Assembly: GCF_016862375.1 (NCBI RefSeq)
Contig: NZ_BOMV01000005.1
Location: 62,001-126,000, forward strand
DNA from: Paractinoplanes rishiriensis
GTDB taxonomy: Bacteria > Actinomycetota > Actinomycetes > Mycobacteriales > Micromonosporaceae
Direction: 5' to 3'
Length of the DNA stretch: 64,000 nucleotides
In this document: positions 1 through 8,554 of the stretch, one piece after another
How positions within the stretch are numbered: position 1 is the stretch's first letter
Layout: every line of letters starts with the position of its first letter
Notes under the pieces: generated by a model
What the model was told of the DNA's origin: nothing
The model's input: the letters and a program-made list of their open reading frames with translations, nothing else
Database searches by the model: none
Translations under genes and position numbers: made by a program

Positions 1-623
1 TGGTGCTGGGCGTACCACCACTGGGCCCTCGAGTCGGGGCTGTAGAACAGGGTGGCCAGCACGATGTCCTCGTGGATCGGTTCCAGTTCGGTTTCCGGGA
101 GTTCGGTCTCGCCCATCTGGTGCTTGGCCAACACGGCCGCCGCATCGCGGTCGGCCACGTTGGCCAGGGAGAGGATCTCCTCGATCTGGAGTTGGTACGA
201 GTTGACCGTGGGACCTGCGGCCAGTTCGATGCCGCCGGACACCGAGGCTGCGGGAACGGCGTCGTACGGAATGTGGACGCGACCGCGTTCCTCGTCGACG
301 TGCAGGCCGACCGTGATGGCCTGGTTCAGGACGCTGTTCAGCCGGCGCTGGTATTCCTCAAGTTGGTCGGCCAGGCGGCTGATCGCGTAGCGGATCGAGT
401 CGCAGTGCACGTTGGCGTTGCCGACCTGCACCTGGAGCCGGATCGAGCGCTCGTGGGCGGCCTGCCCGGCGGGGCCGGTCCAGTGGTGCGGCAGGTCCTT
501 GGTGCCGGCCGTCAGGTCGGCCACCGTGCCGTCGATGTCGCGGACCAGGTGTTCCCAGCGGTCGGCCACCGCGCGCAGGCCGGCCAGGTCCGCCTCCAGC
601 AGGCCGCGCATGGTGATGGTCAT
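1..623 (-). CDS. WXG-motif helical protein, probable type VII secretion substrate or toxin N-terminus (3' partial)
   Basis: The reading frame starts at the ATG ending at base 623 and stays open through base 1, so at least 207 residues are present and the C-terminus lies outside the window. The first ~110 residues look like an all-helical, charged segment with a W-T-G motif at residues 48-50 in a predicted helix-turn-helix hairpin, the layout of WXG100-type proteins. The visible part is longer than a plain WXG100 protein (~100 residues), which fits an N-terminal targeting domain of a larger substrate. The start overlaps the stop of the upstream gene as ATGA, implying translational coupling with the EspC-like protein. 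What the missing C-terminus carries (toxin, enzyme, nothing) cannot be seen. Confidence 0.75.
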   Translation of the reverse strand, partial: MTITMRGLLEADLAGLRAVADRWEHLVRDIDGTVADLTAGTKDLPHHWTGPAGQAAHERSIRLQVQVGNANVHCDSIRYAISRLADQLEEYQRRLNSVLNQAITVGLHVDEERGRVHIPYDAVPAASVSGGIELAAGPTVNSYQLQIEEILSLANVADRDAAAVLAKHQMGETELPETELEPIHEDIVLATLFYSPDSRAQWWYAQH

Positions 624-964
624 CGCGGGCCCGCACCGCCGCCGGGGCCGAAGGCCGGGTGCCCGGACGCGCGCACCTGGCGGGCCGCGAACTCGTCGGC
701 CTCCCGGTATGCGGTGGCGGCCGTGCGCAGCTCGGTGCCGAACGCGCGGACCTCCTCGGCCAGCCGGGCCAGCGTGACCTGCCAGCTCGCGGCGGCCTCG
801 ACCGTGCCGGGGTCGCAGGTGACCGAGCCGGGCAGGACGTGTTTCTCGGCGTAGCGCCGGGCCTCGACCCGGGCCGACAGACGGTCGAGCCGGCCCGCCG
901 CGTCCAGGACCGCGTCGCTCATCCGGAACACCTCCGGCACGTCAATGCTCGTGATCTCGGCCAC
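620..964 (-). CDS. EspC-like / WXG100-family protein (type VII secretion target)
   Basis: A 114-residue protein with no signal peptide. It opens with a short VPEVFRM segment, followed by two long amphipathic helices rich in Ala, Arg and Glu and a Gly/Pro-rich tail. Size and pattern match the EspC-type family of ESX-exported proteins (known family; assignment by pattern only). Such proteins usually form a dimer with the product of the adjacent gene, here the WXG-motif protein whose ATG overlaps this stop codon. The two are therefore a likely co-secreted pair. No ESX core genes (EccC ATPase, mycosin) are in the window, so secretion would rely on a system elsewhere. Confidence 0.7.
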   Translation of the reverse strand: MAEITSIDVPEVFRMSDAVLDAAGRLDRLSARVEARRYAEKHVLPGSVTCDPGTVEAAASWQVTLARLAEEVRAFGTELRTAATAYREADEFAARQVRASGHPAFGPGGGAGPR

Positions 965-1036
965 CGGGTCTCCTCAACGGTCGTCGATGCCTAGCGTGAC
1001 GGTACCGCTACCCGCCAAGCCGGTTAAGGTGTGCCG

Positions 1037-2683
1037 ATGCGTCCCCTGATCCGCGACCGGCTGCTGGCCCGCGTGCTGCGGCTGCCCGGGCCGGCCGGCG
1101 CGTTCCGGGTGGAGCGCGGCCTGTGCATCCCGATGCGGGACGGGGTCACGCTGTCCGCCGACCACTACGCACCGGCCGGCGCAGCGCTGGGCACCGTCCT
1201 GGTGCGCGGGCCGTACGGTCGCGGTTTTCCGTTCGGTCTGCTGTACGCGCGGCCGTACGCCGCCGCGGGCTACCACGTGGTGTTCGTCAGCAGCCGGGGC
1301 ACCTCGGCGTCCGGGGGCGACTTCGACCCGATGCGCACCGAGCGGCAGGACGGCGTCGACGTGGTGGCGTGGCTGACCGCGCAGCCCTGGTTCACCGGCC
1401 GGTTCGCCACGGTCGGGCCGTCATATCTGGGCTACACCCAGTGGGCCCTGCTCGAGGATCCTCCGCCCGAGCTGGCCGCCGCCGTGATCACCGTGGGGCC
1501 GCACGACTTCGCCCGGCACTCGTGGGGCACCGGCGCGTTCAACCTCGACCTGGTCGGCTGGACCGACATGATCATCAACCAGCCGCGGTCGGACCAGCAC
1601 CCGGGGCCGGTCCGCGGGCAGCTGGCCCAGGCCCGGCGCGCACCGGCACGCCGCCGGGCGATGCAGCGGGTTTTCACCGAGTTGCCGCTGGCCGACGCGG
1701 GCGAGCGCTGGTATGCAGGGCGCGCGCCCTGGTTCCGCGAGCGGGTCACCCGGCCCGACCTGGACGACCCGTACTGGCAACCGATGCGGCACCCGGCCGC
1801 GCTGGAGCGGGCGAACATCCCGATTCTCCTCCTCACCGGCTGGCAGGACCTGTTCGTGGGGCAGAGCATCGAGCAGTACCGGCGCCTGCACGAGCGCGGC
1901 GTGGACGTGGCGCTCACCGTGGGTCCGTGGACCCATGTGGAGACGATCGGCAAGGCCGCCGGTCGGCTCGTCAACGAGAGTCTGGATTGGCTCGGCGCGC
2001 ATTTGGCCGGCCGAGCACCACGGGCGCGGGCTCTCCCCGTACGCGTGCATGTGACCGGAGCCCGCGAATGGCGTGAGCTGGCCGCCTGGCCGCCACCCAC
2101 CACCGAGCTCGCCCTGCCTCTGGCGGAGCCCGGCGCTCCGGCGGCGTCGTTCACCTTCGACCCGGCCGATCCCACCCCGACGCTCGGCGGCCCGCTGCTG
2201 GACGGCGGCGGCTATGTGAACGACGGCGCGCTCGCCGGCCGGCCCGACGTGCTGGCGATCACCGGCGAACCGCTCGCGGCGGCCCTGGAGATCCACGGCT
2301 CGCCGGTCGTGGAGTTGCGGCACCGCAGCGACAATCCGCATGCCGACCTGTTCGTGCGGATCAGCGAGGTGAACCCTCGCGGGAGATCGCGCAACGTCAC
2401 CGAGGGCTACCGGCGGCTGACACCCGGCCAACTGGAGCCCGGCCAACTGGAGCCCGGCCAACTGGAGCCCGGCCAACTGGTGCGTCTCACCCTGCTGCCG
2501 GTCGCGCACCGGTTCGCGGCCGGCTCCCGGATCCGGGTGCTGATCGCCGGCGGCTCGCATCCGCAGTACGCCCGCAACCTCGGCACCGACGACAATCCGG
2601 GCACCGGCCGCACGCTCGCGACCTGCCGGCACACCATCGACGTCGGCGAATCCCGGGTGCTGCTGCCGGCGGCGACCGGCTGA
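1037..2683 (+). CDS. CocE/NonD family (X-Pro dipeptidyl-peptidase S15-like) serine hydrolase
   Basis: A 548-residue hydrolase of the CocE/NonD type, which cleaves esters or X-Pro peptides. The N-terminal alpha/beta-hydrolase core has the family's early IPMRDGV segment, the nucleophile elbow GPSYLG with Ser129, an Asp in the GWQDLF segment and the His in GPWTHVE. The C-terminal half is the jelly-roll domain, ending in the usual region where hydrophobic partners are bound. No signal peptide is visible, so it is probably cytoplasmic. ATG at 1037 was chosen over GTG at 1031 because AAGG lies 7 bases upstream of it. An oddity is a four-fold LEPGQ repeat in the jelly-roll domain (listed separately). 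The substrate is unknown. Confidence 0.88.
   Translation: MRPLIRDRLLARVLRLPGPAGAFRVERGLCIPMRDGVTLSADHYAPAGAALGTVLVRGPYGRGFPFGLLYARPYAAAGYHVVFVSSRGTSASGGDFDPMRTERQDGVDVVAWLTAQPWFTGRFATVGPSYLGYTQWALLEDPPPELAAAVITVGPHDFARHSWGTGAFNLDLVGWTDMIINQPRSDQHPGPVRGQLAQARRAPARRRAMQRVFTELPLADAGERWYAGRAPWFRERVTRPDLDDPYWQPMRHPAALERANIPILLLTGWQDLFVGQSIEQYRRLHERGVDVALTVGPWTHVETIGKAAGRLVNESLDWLGAHLAGRAPRARALPVRVHVTGAREWRELAAWPPPTTELALPLAEPGAPAASFTFDPADPTPTLGGPLLDGGGYVNDGALAGRPDVLAITGEPLAAALEIHGSPVVELRHRSDNPHADLFVRISEVNPRGRSRNVTEGYRRLTPGQLEPGQLEPGQLEPGQLVRLTLLPVAHRFAAGSRIRVLIAGGSHPQYARNLGTDDNPGTGRTLATCRHTIDVGESRVLLPAATG
2423..2480 (+). repeat. 15-bp in-frame tandem repeat, 3.9 copies
   Basis: The unit cccggccaactggag is repeated three times exactly, then 13 bases of a fourth copy, inside the CocE-like gene. 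Because 15 is a multiple of three it encodes P-G-Q-L-E over and over without breaking the frame. Exact identity of the copies implies recent slippage expansion. Confidence 0.95.
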
Positions 2684-2751
2684 GGGACACCGAGCTACGC
2701 GACGCTCTCCTAAAATGATCGTCATCACTGGGGACGTCGACGGGGGCCGAC

Positions 2752-3713
2752 GTGTTGCGCATTCATTTCACACCACAAGATCTTGGCCGGGTACGCATGG
2801 CGGGCGAGCCGGATCCGATGTGGGAGACGGTGTTGAGCGTGTTCCGGCTGCGCCGCCCGGGACCGCGACTGATCTTCGGACGGTGGCGGGAGCACGCGCT
2901 GCGGGCCAGCCGGCGGTCCGATCTCGACATGCTGCTGCCGCTCGTCCAGCCGCGCTACTACCCGGATTTCCTGACCCCGGCCGAGGCCAGCCAGGGCCTG
3001 TCGCACGCGCTCGAGGCGCTGATGTCCACGCCGGCGGCCCGGCTGCGCGCCGAGCTGACCGAACTGGCCCGGCTCGGCGAACCGATGCCGTCCTGGCTGC
3101 GCGGCCTCGCCGACGGTGACACCGAGACCCTGGTCCGGCTCACCGCGGCGATCCGCTCGCACTACGAGGCCGTGGTGGAGCCGTTCTGGCCGCAGGCCCG
3201 CGCGCACATCGAGGCCGACCGGGCCCGGCGCTCCCGGATCATGCTGGACCGTGGCGCCGAGGGCCTGCTGGACAGCTTCCGGCCGATGATGCGGTGGTCG
3301 CCGCCGGTCCTCGAGGTGGACGTGGTGTTCGAGCAGACGATCCACCTCGACGGCCGCGGGCTGCTGCTGGTGCCGTCCTACCTGTCCTGGGACACCCCCG
3401 ACATGCTGCACGACCCGGCCCTGCCCCCGGTGCTGGTCTATCCGCTCGAGCACGACCTGTCGCTGGGCCCGCGCGCCTGCCCCGGCGGCTCGATGGAGGC
3501 GCTCATCGGGCGCACCGCACCTCGGTGCTGGAGTCGATCGGCGACGGCCGCACCACGACCGAACTGGCCCGGCGGCTCGGGGTGAGCGCCGCCTCGATCA
3601 GTCAGCACACCGCGGTGCTGCGTGAGGCCCGGCTGATCCACACCAGCCGGGTCGGCAAGGCGGTGCTGCACACGATGACCCCGCTCGGTTCGGCGCTGCT
3701 GGCCGGCGGGTGA
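2752..3713 (+). pseudogene. ArsR-family winged-helix regulator, interrupted by a one-base frameshift
   Basis: From the GTG at 2752 the frame encodes ~255 residues typical of the long ArsR-like regulators of actinomycetes: an N-terminal domain starting LRIHFTPQDL, a central helical region, then VLVYPLEHDL. The C-terminal winged helix (T-T-E-L-A-R-R-L-G-V-S-x-x-S-I-S-Q-H-T-x-V-L-R-E-A) continues in the +1 frame to the stop at 3713. The break lies near 3511-3518, where ACCGC reads as if one C had been lost from ACCCGC. Restoring it would give one ~320-residue protein of normal family length. As written, the protein ends at 3585 with no DNA-binding domain. It is either a true null allele or a sequencing error in a C run. 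Confidence 0.8.
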
Positions 3714-3732
3714 GACCGGCCAGGGGGCCGGG

Positions 3733-4389
3733 TCACAGCAGGTCGCGCAGCCCTGCCGCGAAGCCCTCCGGATCGGTGAGCGGGGCCAGCGGCCCGGTGG
3801 GTCCGGCCGGCGCCATCGGCGCGCGTCCGGCCATCGCGGGCTGGTTGCGGCGGGTGGGTGGTTGCGCCAGCCAGATCTCGTACGCGCGCAGCAGTTCCGG
3901 GTCGTGCCGGGGCTCGGCGTACGGGCGGAACATCGCCGGCACCGCGTCCAGCCCGGCCGGCCGGACCAGGTCGCCGACCGCGGTGGCCCCGGCCGGCGGC
4001 TCGTCGAGGGTGAGCACGTGCTGGGTCGCGTACGCGTCCGCGAAGGCCACGGCCAGCCGGGCCGACGCGGCGTGCCCCACCACGATCGGCGCCCGGTGCA
4101 GGCCGAGGCTGTCGACCAGCCCGGCCAGGTCGGCGGCGATCCGCTCCAGGCCGTAGTCCTCGCGGGGCGGGCTCTGGCCGTGCCCGGGCAGGTCGGGCGC
4201 CACCACGGTGCACGGGGCGCCACCCAGCTCGGCGGCCACCGGCCACCACATGGTGCGGTCCAGCAGCAGGCCGTGCAGCAGCACGACGGGACGGCCGAAC
4301 TCGCCCCAGCGGTCGAACACGAGCAGGTTGCGCGGTCGGCCGGTCAGGTGCGTGGTGCGGCGCGGCGGTTGCGGGTCCGGCCAGATCAT
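3733..4389 (-). CDS. alpha/beta-hydrolase-fold protein lacking the nucleophile serine
   Basis: A 218-residue protein with the clear landmarks of the alpha/beta-hydrolase fold: LLHG (residues 37-40, oxyanion region), D-L-P-G-H-G (66-71) and the nucleophile-elbow strand IVVGH. The elbow reads G-H-A-A-S (105-109) where active family members have G-H-S-x-G, so the serine position (107) is alanine. The protein is also short for the family (usually 260-290) and I see no obvious C-terminal catalytic His. It is probably not an active hydrolase of the ordinary type, and may be a binding or regulatory relative or a decaying gene. It is convergent with the frameshifted regulator at 2752-3713. Confidence 0.75.
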   Translation of the reverse strand: MIWPDPQPPRRTTHLTGRPRNLLVFDRWGEFGRPVVLLHGLLLDRTMWWPVAAELGGAPCTVVAPDLPGHGQSPPREDYGLERIAADLAGLVDSLGLHRAPIVVGHAASARLAVAFADAYATQHVLTLDEPPAGATAVGDLVRPAGLDAVPAMFRPYAEPRHDPELLRAYEIWLAQPPTRRNQPAMAGRAPMAPAGPTGPLAPLTDPEGFAAGLRDLL

Positions 4390-4420
4390 CGGCCCAGCGT
4401 ACGTCGCCCCGGCGGCACTC

Positions 4421-5713
4421 CTAGCGGTCGTCGCCCGCGTGTGCGGTGAGCCGGTCGAGACCGTCGAGGATCTCCTGCGCCGCCCGGGACGCCGTGGAGA
4501 GCTGGCGGGTGACCTCGGAGAGCACCGCGGCCTGCTCCTCGACCGAGGCGGCGATGTCGACCTGCACCTGACTGATCTCGGACACCGTGGTGGCGGTCGA
4601 GACGAACCCGGCCGCCGCGGCGCCGGTCTGCTCGACGATCGCGCCGATCACGGTGTTCACCTTGCCGACCGAGTTCGACGTCTCGGTGGAGAGCTGCTTG
4701 ACCTCGCTGGCCACCACCGCGAAGCCCTTGCCCTGCTCGCCGGCCCGGGCCGCCTCGATGGTGGCGTTCAGCGAGAGCAGGTTGGTCTGCCCGGCGAGCT
4801 GGGCGATCAGCGCGTTGACCTCGGCGATCTCGGTGACCGACTTCTCCAGGCCGGACATCCGCTCGGTGGCCTCGCCGGCCACCCGCTCGCCGGTGGCGGC
4901 CACGGTCGCGGCATGCGCCGACCGCGCGGCGATGTTCTGCACCGCGGCGGACAGGTTGGCCAGTTCGGCGTCGACCGCGGCGACCGCGGCGATCGCCTCG
5001 CGGGCACCGGTCGCGATCGTGGCGGCGTCCGCGGCCAGCCGCTCGGACCGGGACTGGCTGCGCTCGGCGCGCTCGCGGACCGAGTCGGCCTCGCGCCCCT
5101 GTGCCTCGCGCTCGGCCGTGAGCCGTTCCTGCCGGTTGCGGTCGGCCTCGGCCTGCATCGCCTCCATCTCGCGCTCGGCCTGCTCGGCGAAGTGCCAGAG
5201 GAAGAGGATGCCGGCCACCTCCAGCACCACGCACCCGGCGTGCACGGCCACCATGACCGCGGCCGGGCCGATGCCGTGCACGTGCCCGAAGACCCGTTCC
5301 GGCTCGATCAGGCCCAGCACCCCGTGGTGCACGACCACCACTGCGACGGTCCAGAGCAGCGGCTTCCACTGCTGATAGAGCGCGACGAAGACGAGGATCG
5401 CGAACAGGTGCAGATGCGCCGACATATCGCCGCCGGACAGCTCGATGGCCGCGAACGAGGTGCCGATCAGGCCCAGGCTGGTGAAGCCCGCCCGCACGCC
5501 GGTGCTCCCGGCGGTGCGGCCGACCGCGGCGAACACCGCGATCACCGAGGCGAGCAGCGCACCCTCCCATGCCGGGTGCGGCCCGACCAGGCCGAGCAGC
5601 AGCAACGCGGGCACATGCAGCCACAGCAGCCCCTGCAGGATCTGATGCCGGGCCCGCCAGGACTCCGGGGTCAGTTGCGCACCGCGGGGAAGACGCCACT
5701 GTCGCTCAGCCAT
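4421..5713 (-). CDS. methyl-accepting chemotaxis protein with polytopic membrane sensor
   Basis: 430 residues. Residues ~25-190 form about six membrane helices with a His-rich segment (M-S-A-H-L-H-L-F, then a V-V-H-H-G helix). This integral-membrane sensor type replaces the usual periplasmic domain. A coiled coil (~190-250) leads into the MCP signalling domain, whose hairpin tip carries the conserved [15 protein letters not shown] and [13 protein letters not shown] motifs. No HAMP domain is evident. It would dock CheA/CheW, but no che genes are nearby, so it is an orphan receptor. A second, differently built receptor lies at 62342-63976. Confidence 0.93.
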   Translation of the reverse strand: MAERQWRLPRGAQLTPESWRARHQILQGLLWLHVPALLLLGLVGPHPAWEGALLASVIAVFAAVGRTAGSTGVRAGFTSLGLIGTSFAAIELSGGDMSAHLHLFAILVFVALYQQWKPLLWTVAVVVVHHGVLGLIEPERVFGHVHGIGPAAVMVAVHAGCVVLEVAGILFLWHFAEQAEREMEAMQAEADRNRQERLTAEREAQGREADSVRERAERSQSRSERLAADAATIATGAREAIAAVAAVDAELANLSAAVQNIAARSAHAATVAATGERVAGEATERMSGLEKSVTEIAEVNALIAQLAGQTNLLSLNATIEAARAGEQGKGFAVVASEVKQLSTETSNSVGKVNTVIGAIVEQTGAAAAGFVSTATTVSEISQVQVDIAASVEEQAAVLSEVTRQLSTASRAAQEILDGLDRLTAHAGDDR

Positions 5714-5756
5714 GCCCTGATCATCGGACGTCCAGGGCCCGGTTTGACGATTTCCG

Positions 5757-6527
5757 TCACGGAAGGCTGTCCAGGTTGATCCCGAAATGCTCCCGGTACG
5801 CGGCCAGCACCGCCGCGTCGTCGTCCAGTGCCGTCTCGGTCCGGCCGCCGGCCCCGCTGCGGATCAGCGTGCGGCCGCCGATCGAGATGCGGCCGTCGCC
5901 GTCCAGCCGGGAGCAGATGGTGGTCCGGGTGAAGTGCGAGTCCGGCGAGGTCTGCTGCCACCAGCAGGTGGGTGCAAAATCCGAGAGGGTACGTGCGCGC
6001 GTCTCGATCCGGTACTGCGGCGCCCCGTCCTTGAGCACCTCCACATCCCCGTCCGCGGCGGCGGCAAAGGTATAGGTGCCGCCCGGATCGTCCTGCTCGC
6101 CGGCCGCGCCGAAGCGCAGCGGATACGTGCTGTGCCGGCCGAACCCGACGTCGGCCAGCCACGGCCCGTCCCCGTCCGCGGTCGTCACCAGCAGCGCCAG
6201 GTGGTCGAACGGCGGCCCGAGCCGCTGCTCGTCGCCGTACACCCGGGCACCGGCCCGGGTCACCGGGTAGCCGAGTCCCTCCAGCAGGAGGGCGAAGGCG
6301 CCGTTGAGCTCGTAGCAGAAGCCACCGCGCCGCCGCCGCACGATCTTGTCGAACAAATCGTCTGTCCCCAGTGAGATCCGTTCGCCCAGGTGAATGCTCA
6401 GATTTTCGAAGGGCACCCGCTCCTGGTGCGCCCGGTGCATTTCCCGCAGGCTCGCGGAATCGGCCACCGCGGGGCGATTCACCCCGATCCGGTCCAGATA
6501 AGCGTCGAGATCCATGTCAGTCAGCAT
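5757..6527 (-). CDS. nat: arylamine N-acetyltransferase
   Basis: A 256-residue cytosolic enzyme that transfers acetyl from acetyl-CoA to arylamines, hydrazines or a polyketide-type amine. The catalytic triad is complete: Cys71 in R-G-G-F-C-Y-E-L-N, His109 in F-D-H-L-A-L and Asp126 in L-A-D-V-G-F-G. Also visible is the early family signature H-x-x-x-x-P-F-E-N-L. Length is normal for bacterial NATs (~250-280). The ATG at 6527 and one four codons later are both possible starts. It lies 16 bp downstream of the XRE regulator gene on the same strand, so the two may be co-transcribed. Some actinomycete NAT homologues act as amide synthases in antibiotic clusters, but nothing nearby suggests that here. 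Confidence 0.93.
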   Translation of the reverse strand: MLTDMDLDAYLDRIGVNRPAVADSASLREMHRAHQERVPFENLSIHLGERISLGTDDLFDKIVRRRRGGFCYELNGAFALLLEGLGYPVTRAGARVYGDEQRLGPPFDHLALLVTTADGDGPWLADVGFGRHSTYPLRFGAAGEQDDPGGTYTFAAAADGDVEVLKDGAPQYRIETRARTLSDFAPTCWWQQTSPDSHFTRTTICSRLDGDGRISIGGRTLIRSGAGGRTETALDDDAAVLAAYREHFGINLDSLP

Positions 6528-6543
6528 GAACCGTCCGTCCGGG

Positions 6544-7446
6544 TCACTTCAGGTCGTTGAGGATGCCGCGCAGGATCTCGGGGGTGCGGCTCAGCGGCTC
6601 GGCGTCGATGAACAGCCGGCCGATGGCCGCGGTGTACTTGTCGACGTCCTCCTCCTTGTCAAGGTAGAGGCCGTTGGTGAGGTGCTCGATGTAGACGACG
6701 TCGGACAGTTCTTCGTACGGGAACCGCAGGATGCTGAACGCGCCGCCGGACGCCGAGTGCCCGCCCGAGTCGAACGGCATCACCTGGATCCGCACGTTGG
6801 GCAGCCGGCAGCTGTCCAGCAGGGCCTCGAGCTGCTCGCGGAACACCTCGCGCCCGCCGATCGGGCGGCGCAGCACGGCCTCGTCGACCACGGCCCACAG
6901 CCGTGGACCGTCCGGCCGCATGATCAGCTGCTTGCGGGTCATCCGCAGCTCGGCCCGCTTGTCGATCTCGTCCCGGCTGGCCGCGTCGTGGCCCAGCCGG
7001 ATCACCGCGCGGGCATAGGCGTCGGTCTGCAGCAGGCCGGGCACGAACTGGATCTCGTATGTCCGGATCAGCTCGGCGGCCTGCTCCAGGTCGAGGTAGT
7101 TGTGGAACCAGTTGTCCAGCACGTCGCCGTACGCGTGCCACCAGCTGGGCCGGTTGGCCTCCCGGGTCAGCGCCAGGACGCGCTGGTGCTCGGCCGGGTC
7201 GTCGACGCCGTACAGGAGCAAAAGGTCGGTGATGTCGCGTTCCTTGAACCCGACCCGCCCGAGTTCCATCCGGCTGATCTTGGATTCGGACGCACGGATA
7301 GGGTGGCCGGCCTCCTCTCGCGTGAGGCCTTTGGCCAGGCGCAACGCCCGCAGGTGTGCACCCAGTTGCATGCGGCGCACCGTCGAGCCGCCGCTATATC
7401 GTCCTTCGGTCACCTCGTCCGTCCCTGGACGGCGCACTGCATCCAC
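6544..7446 (-). CDS. XRE-family regulator with DUF5753 domain
   Basis: A 300-residue protein of the large actinomycete family with an N-terminal lambda-repressor-like helix-turn-helix (residues ~28-80, L-G-A-H-L-R-A-L-R-L-A-K-G-L-T) and a C-terminal DUF5753 domain (~105-290, with the conserved Q-x-x-P-G-L-L-Q-T and A-V-V-D-E-A-V-L-R-R-P). Family members usually sit beside a small DUF397 partner; none is present here. A GTG at 7413 is an alternative start that would remove an 11-residue extension. The gene is divergent from the TauD-like dioxygenase across 187 bp, so control of that promoter is possible but unproven. Confidence 0.92.
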   Translation of the reverse strand: MDAVRRPGTDEVTEGRYSGGSTVRRMQLGAHLRALRLAKGLTREEAGHPIRASESKISRMELGRVGFKERDITDLLLLYGVDDPAEHQRVLALTREANRPSWWHAYGDVLDNWFHNYLDLEQAAELIRTYEIQFVPGLLQTDAYARAVIRLGHDAASRDEIDKRAELRMTRKQLIMRPDGPRLWAVVDEAVLRRPIGGREVFREQLEALLDSCRLPNVRIQVMPFDSGGHSASGGAFSILRFPYEELSDVVYIEHLTNGLYLDKEEDVDKYTAAIGRLFIDAEPLSRTPEILRGILNDLK

Positions 7447-7570
7447 AGTGGATCACCGCCGGCCGATAGCATACCCGCGCCACCGCCCGGGCACATCAGC
7501 TGCGATCAAGGATCATACGGTCGGCTTGTTGACCATCCTACGGCAGGCTCAGGCTACGCCCAATCCATAC

Positions 7571-7599
7571 TTGACATATGGGAGTTGCAGGTATGTGAT
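7571..7599 (+). promoter_or_regulatory. candidate promoter of the TauD-like gene
   Basis: A perfect -35 hexamer TTGACA (7571-7576) is followed, after 17 bp, by TGTGAT as a weak -10 element. This places transcription about 30 bp before the ribosome-binding site GGAGGGA at 7621-7627. The -10 match is poor, so this is a suggestion. Confidence 0.35.
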
Positions 7600-7633
7600 C
7601 GGGGCACCTACGCCTGCACCGGGAGGGACCCCC

Positions 7634-8554
7634 ATGTCCATCACCACCGCCATCGCCACCGCCATCGAAGTCCGTCGCCTCGGCGGTCGCATCGGCGCCG
7701 AGATCCACGGTGTCGACCTGCGCGCCGGGCTCGACGACGCCACGTTCGGCGAGATCAACGACGCGCTGCTGCGGCACAAGGCCCTGGTGTTCCGCGGCCA
7801 GCACCTCGACGACGAGCAGCACCTGCGGTTCGCCGGCCGGTTCGGGCCGCTGACCACCGCGCACCCGACCGTCCCGTCGGCCGCCGGGCAGCCACACATC
7901 CTGCCGGTCGACGCCGAGGAGGGGGTCCGGGCCAACACCTGGCACACCGACGTCACGTTCGTGCAGACCCCGCCCAAGCTCACCACGCTGCGGGCGGTGA
8001 CGATTCCGGCGCACGGGGGCAACACGCTGATCGCCAACTCGGCCACCGCGTACCAGGACCTGCCGGAACCGCTGCGGGCGCTGGCCGACCACGCGTTCGC
8101 GGTGCACACCAACGACTACGACTATGTGCAGCCGCAGTTCGAGAACGAGGCGGCGCACGACTACCACAAGGTCTTCGTGTCCCGGCGCTACCAGAGCGCG
8201 CACCCGGTGGTCCGGGTGCACCCCGAGAGCGGCGAGCGCGGCCTGTTCATCGGCGGGTTCGCGCAGCGCGTCCTGGGGCTGTCCGGCACCGAGTCGCGCG
8301 ACATCCTGCGCCTGCTCCAGGCGTACGTGACCCGCCCCGAGAACGTGCTCCGGGTCCAGTGGAACGTAGGCGACCTGGTCATCTTCGACAACCGGATCAC
8401 CCAGCACTACGCGCCCGACGACTACGGCACCCAGCCGCGGCGGCTGTTCCGGGTGACCGTGGCCGGCGACGTCCCGGCCGGCCTGGACGGCCGGACGAGC
8501 CGGGTGATCGAGGGCGACGACGCCGGCCATTACACCCCGGCGTCAGTCGCGTAG
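7634..8554 (+). CDS. TauD/TfdA-family Fe(II)/2-oxoglutarate dioxygenase (taurine or alkylsulfate type)
   Basis: A 306-residue enzyme. TauD-type dioxygenases hydroxylate the carbon next to a sulfonate or sulfate so that sulfite or sulfate is released as a sulfur source. The metal-binding triad is seen: His104 and Asp106 in W-H-T-D-V-T-F, the distal His258 in T-Q-H-Y-A-P-D-D-Y, and the 2-oxoglutarate-binding Arg in the following R-R-L-F-R. ATG at 7634 is supported by GGAGGGA 6 bp upstream. The frame is open further upstream but without family sequence. The 3' end overlaps by 12 bp with the convergent SsuD-like gene, a partner in the same sulfur-scavenging theme. Taurine versus other sulfonates cannot be told from sequence. 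Confidence 0.9.
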   Translation: MSITTAIATAIEVRRLGGRIGAEIHGVDLRAGLDDATFGEINDALLRHKALVFRGQHLDDEQHLRFAGRFGPLTTAHPTVPSAAGQPHILPVDAEEGVRANTWHTDVTFVQTPPKLTTLRAVTIPAHGGNTLIANSATAYQDLPEPLRALADHAFAVHTNDYDYVQPQFENEAAHDYHKVFVSRRYQSAHPVVRVHPESGERGLFIGGFAQRVLGLSGTESRDILRLLQAYVTRPENVLRVQWNVGDLVIFDNRITQHYAPDDYGTQPRRLFRVTVAGDVPAGLDGRTSRVIEGDDAGHYTPASVA

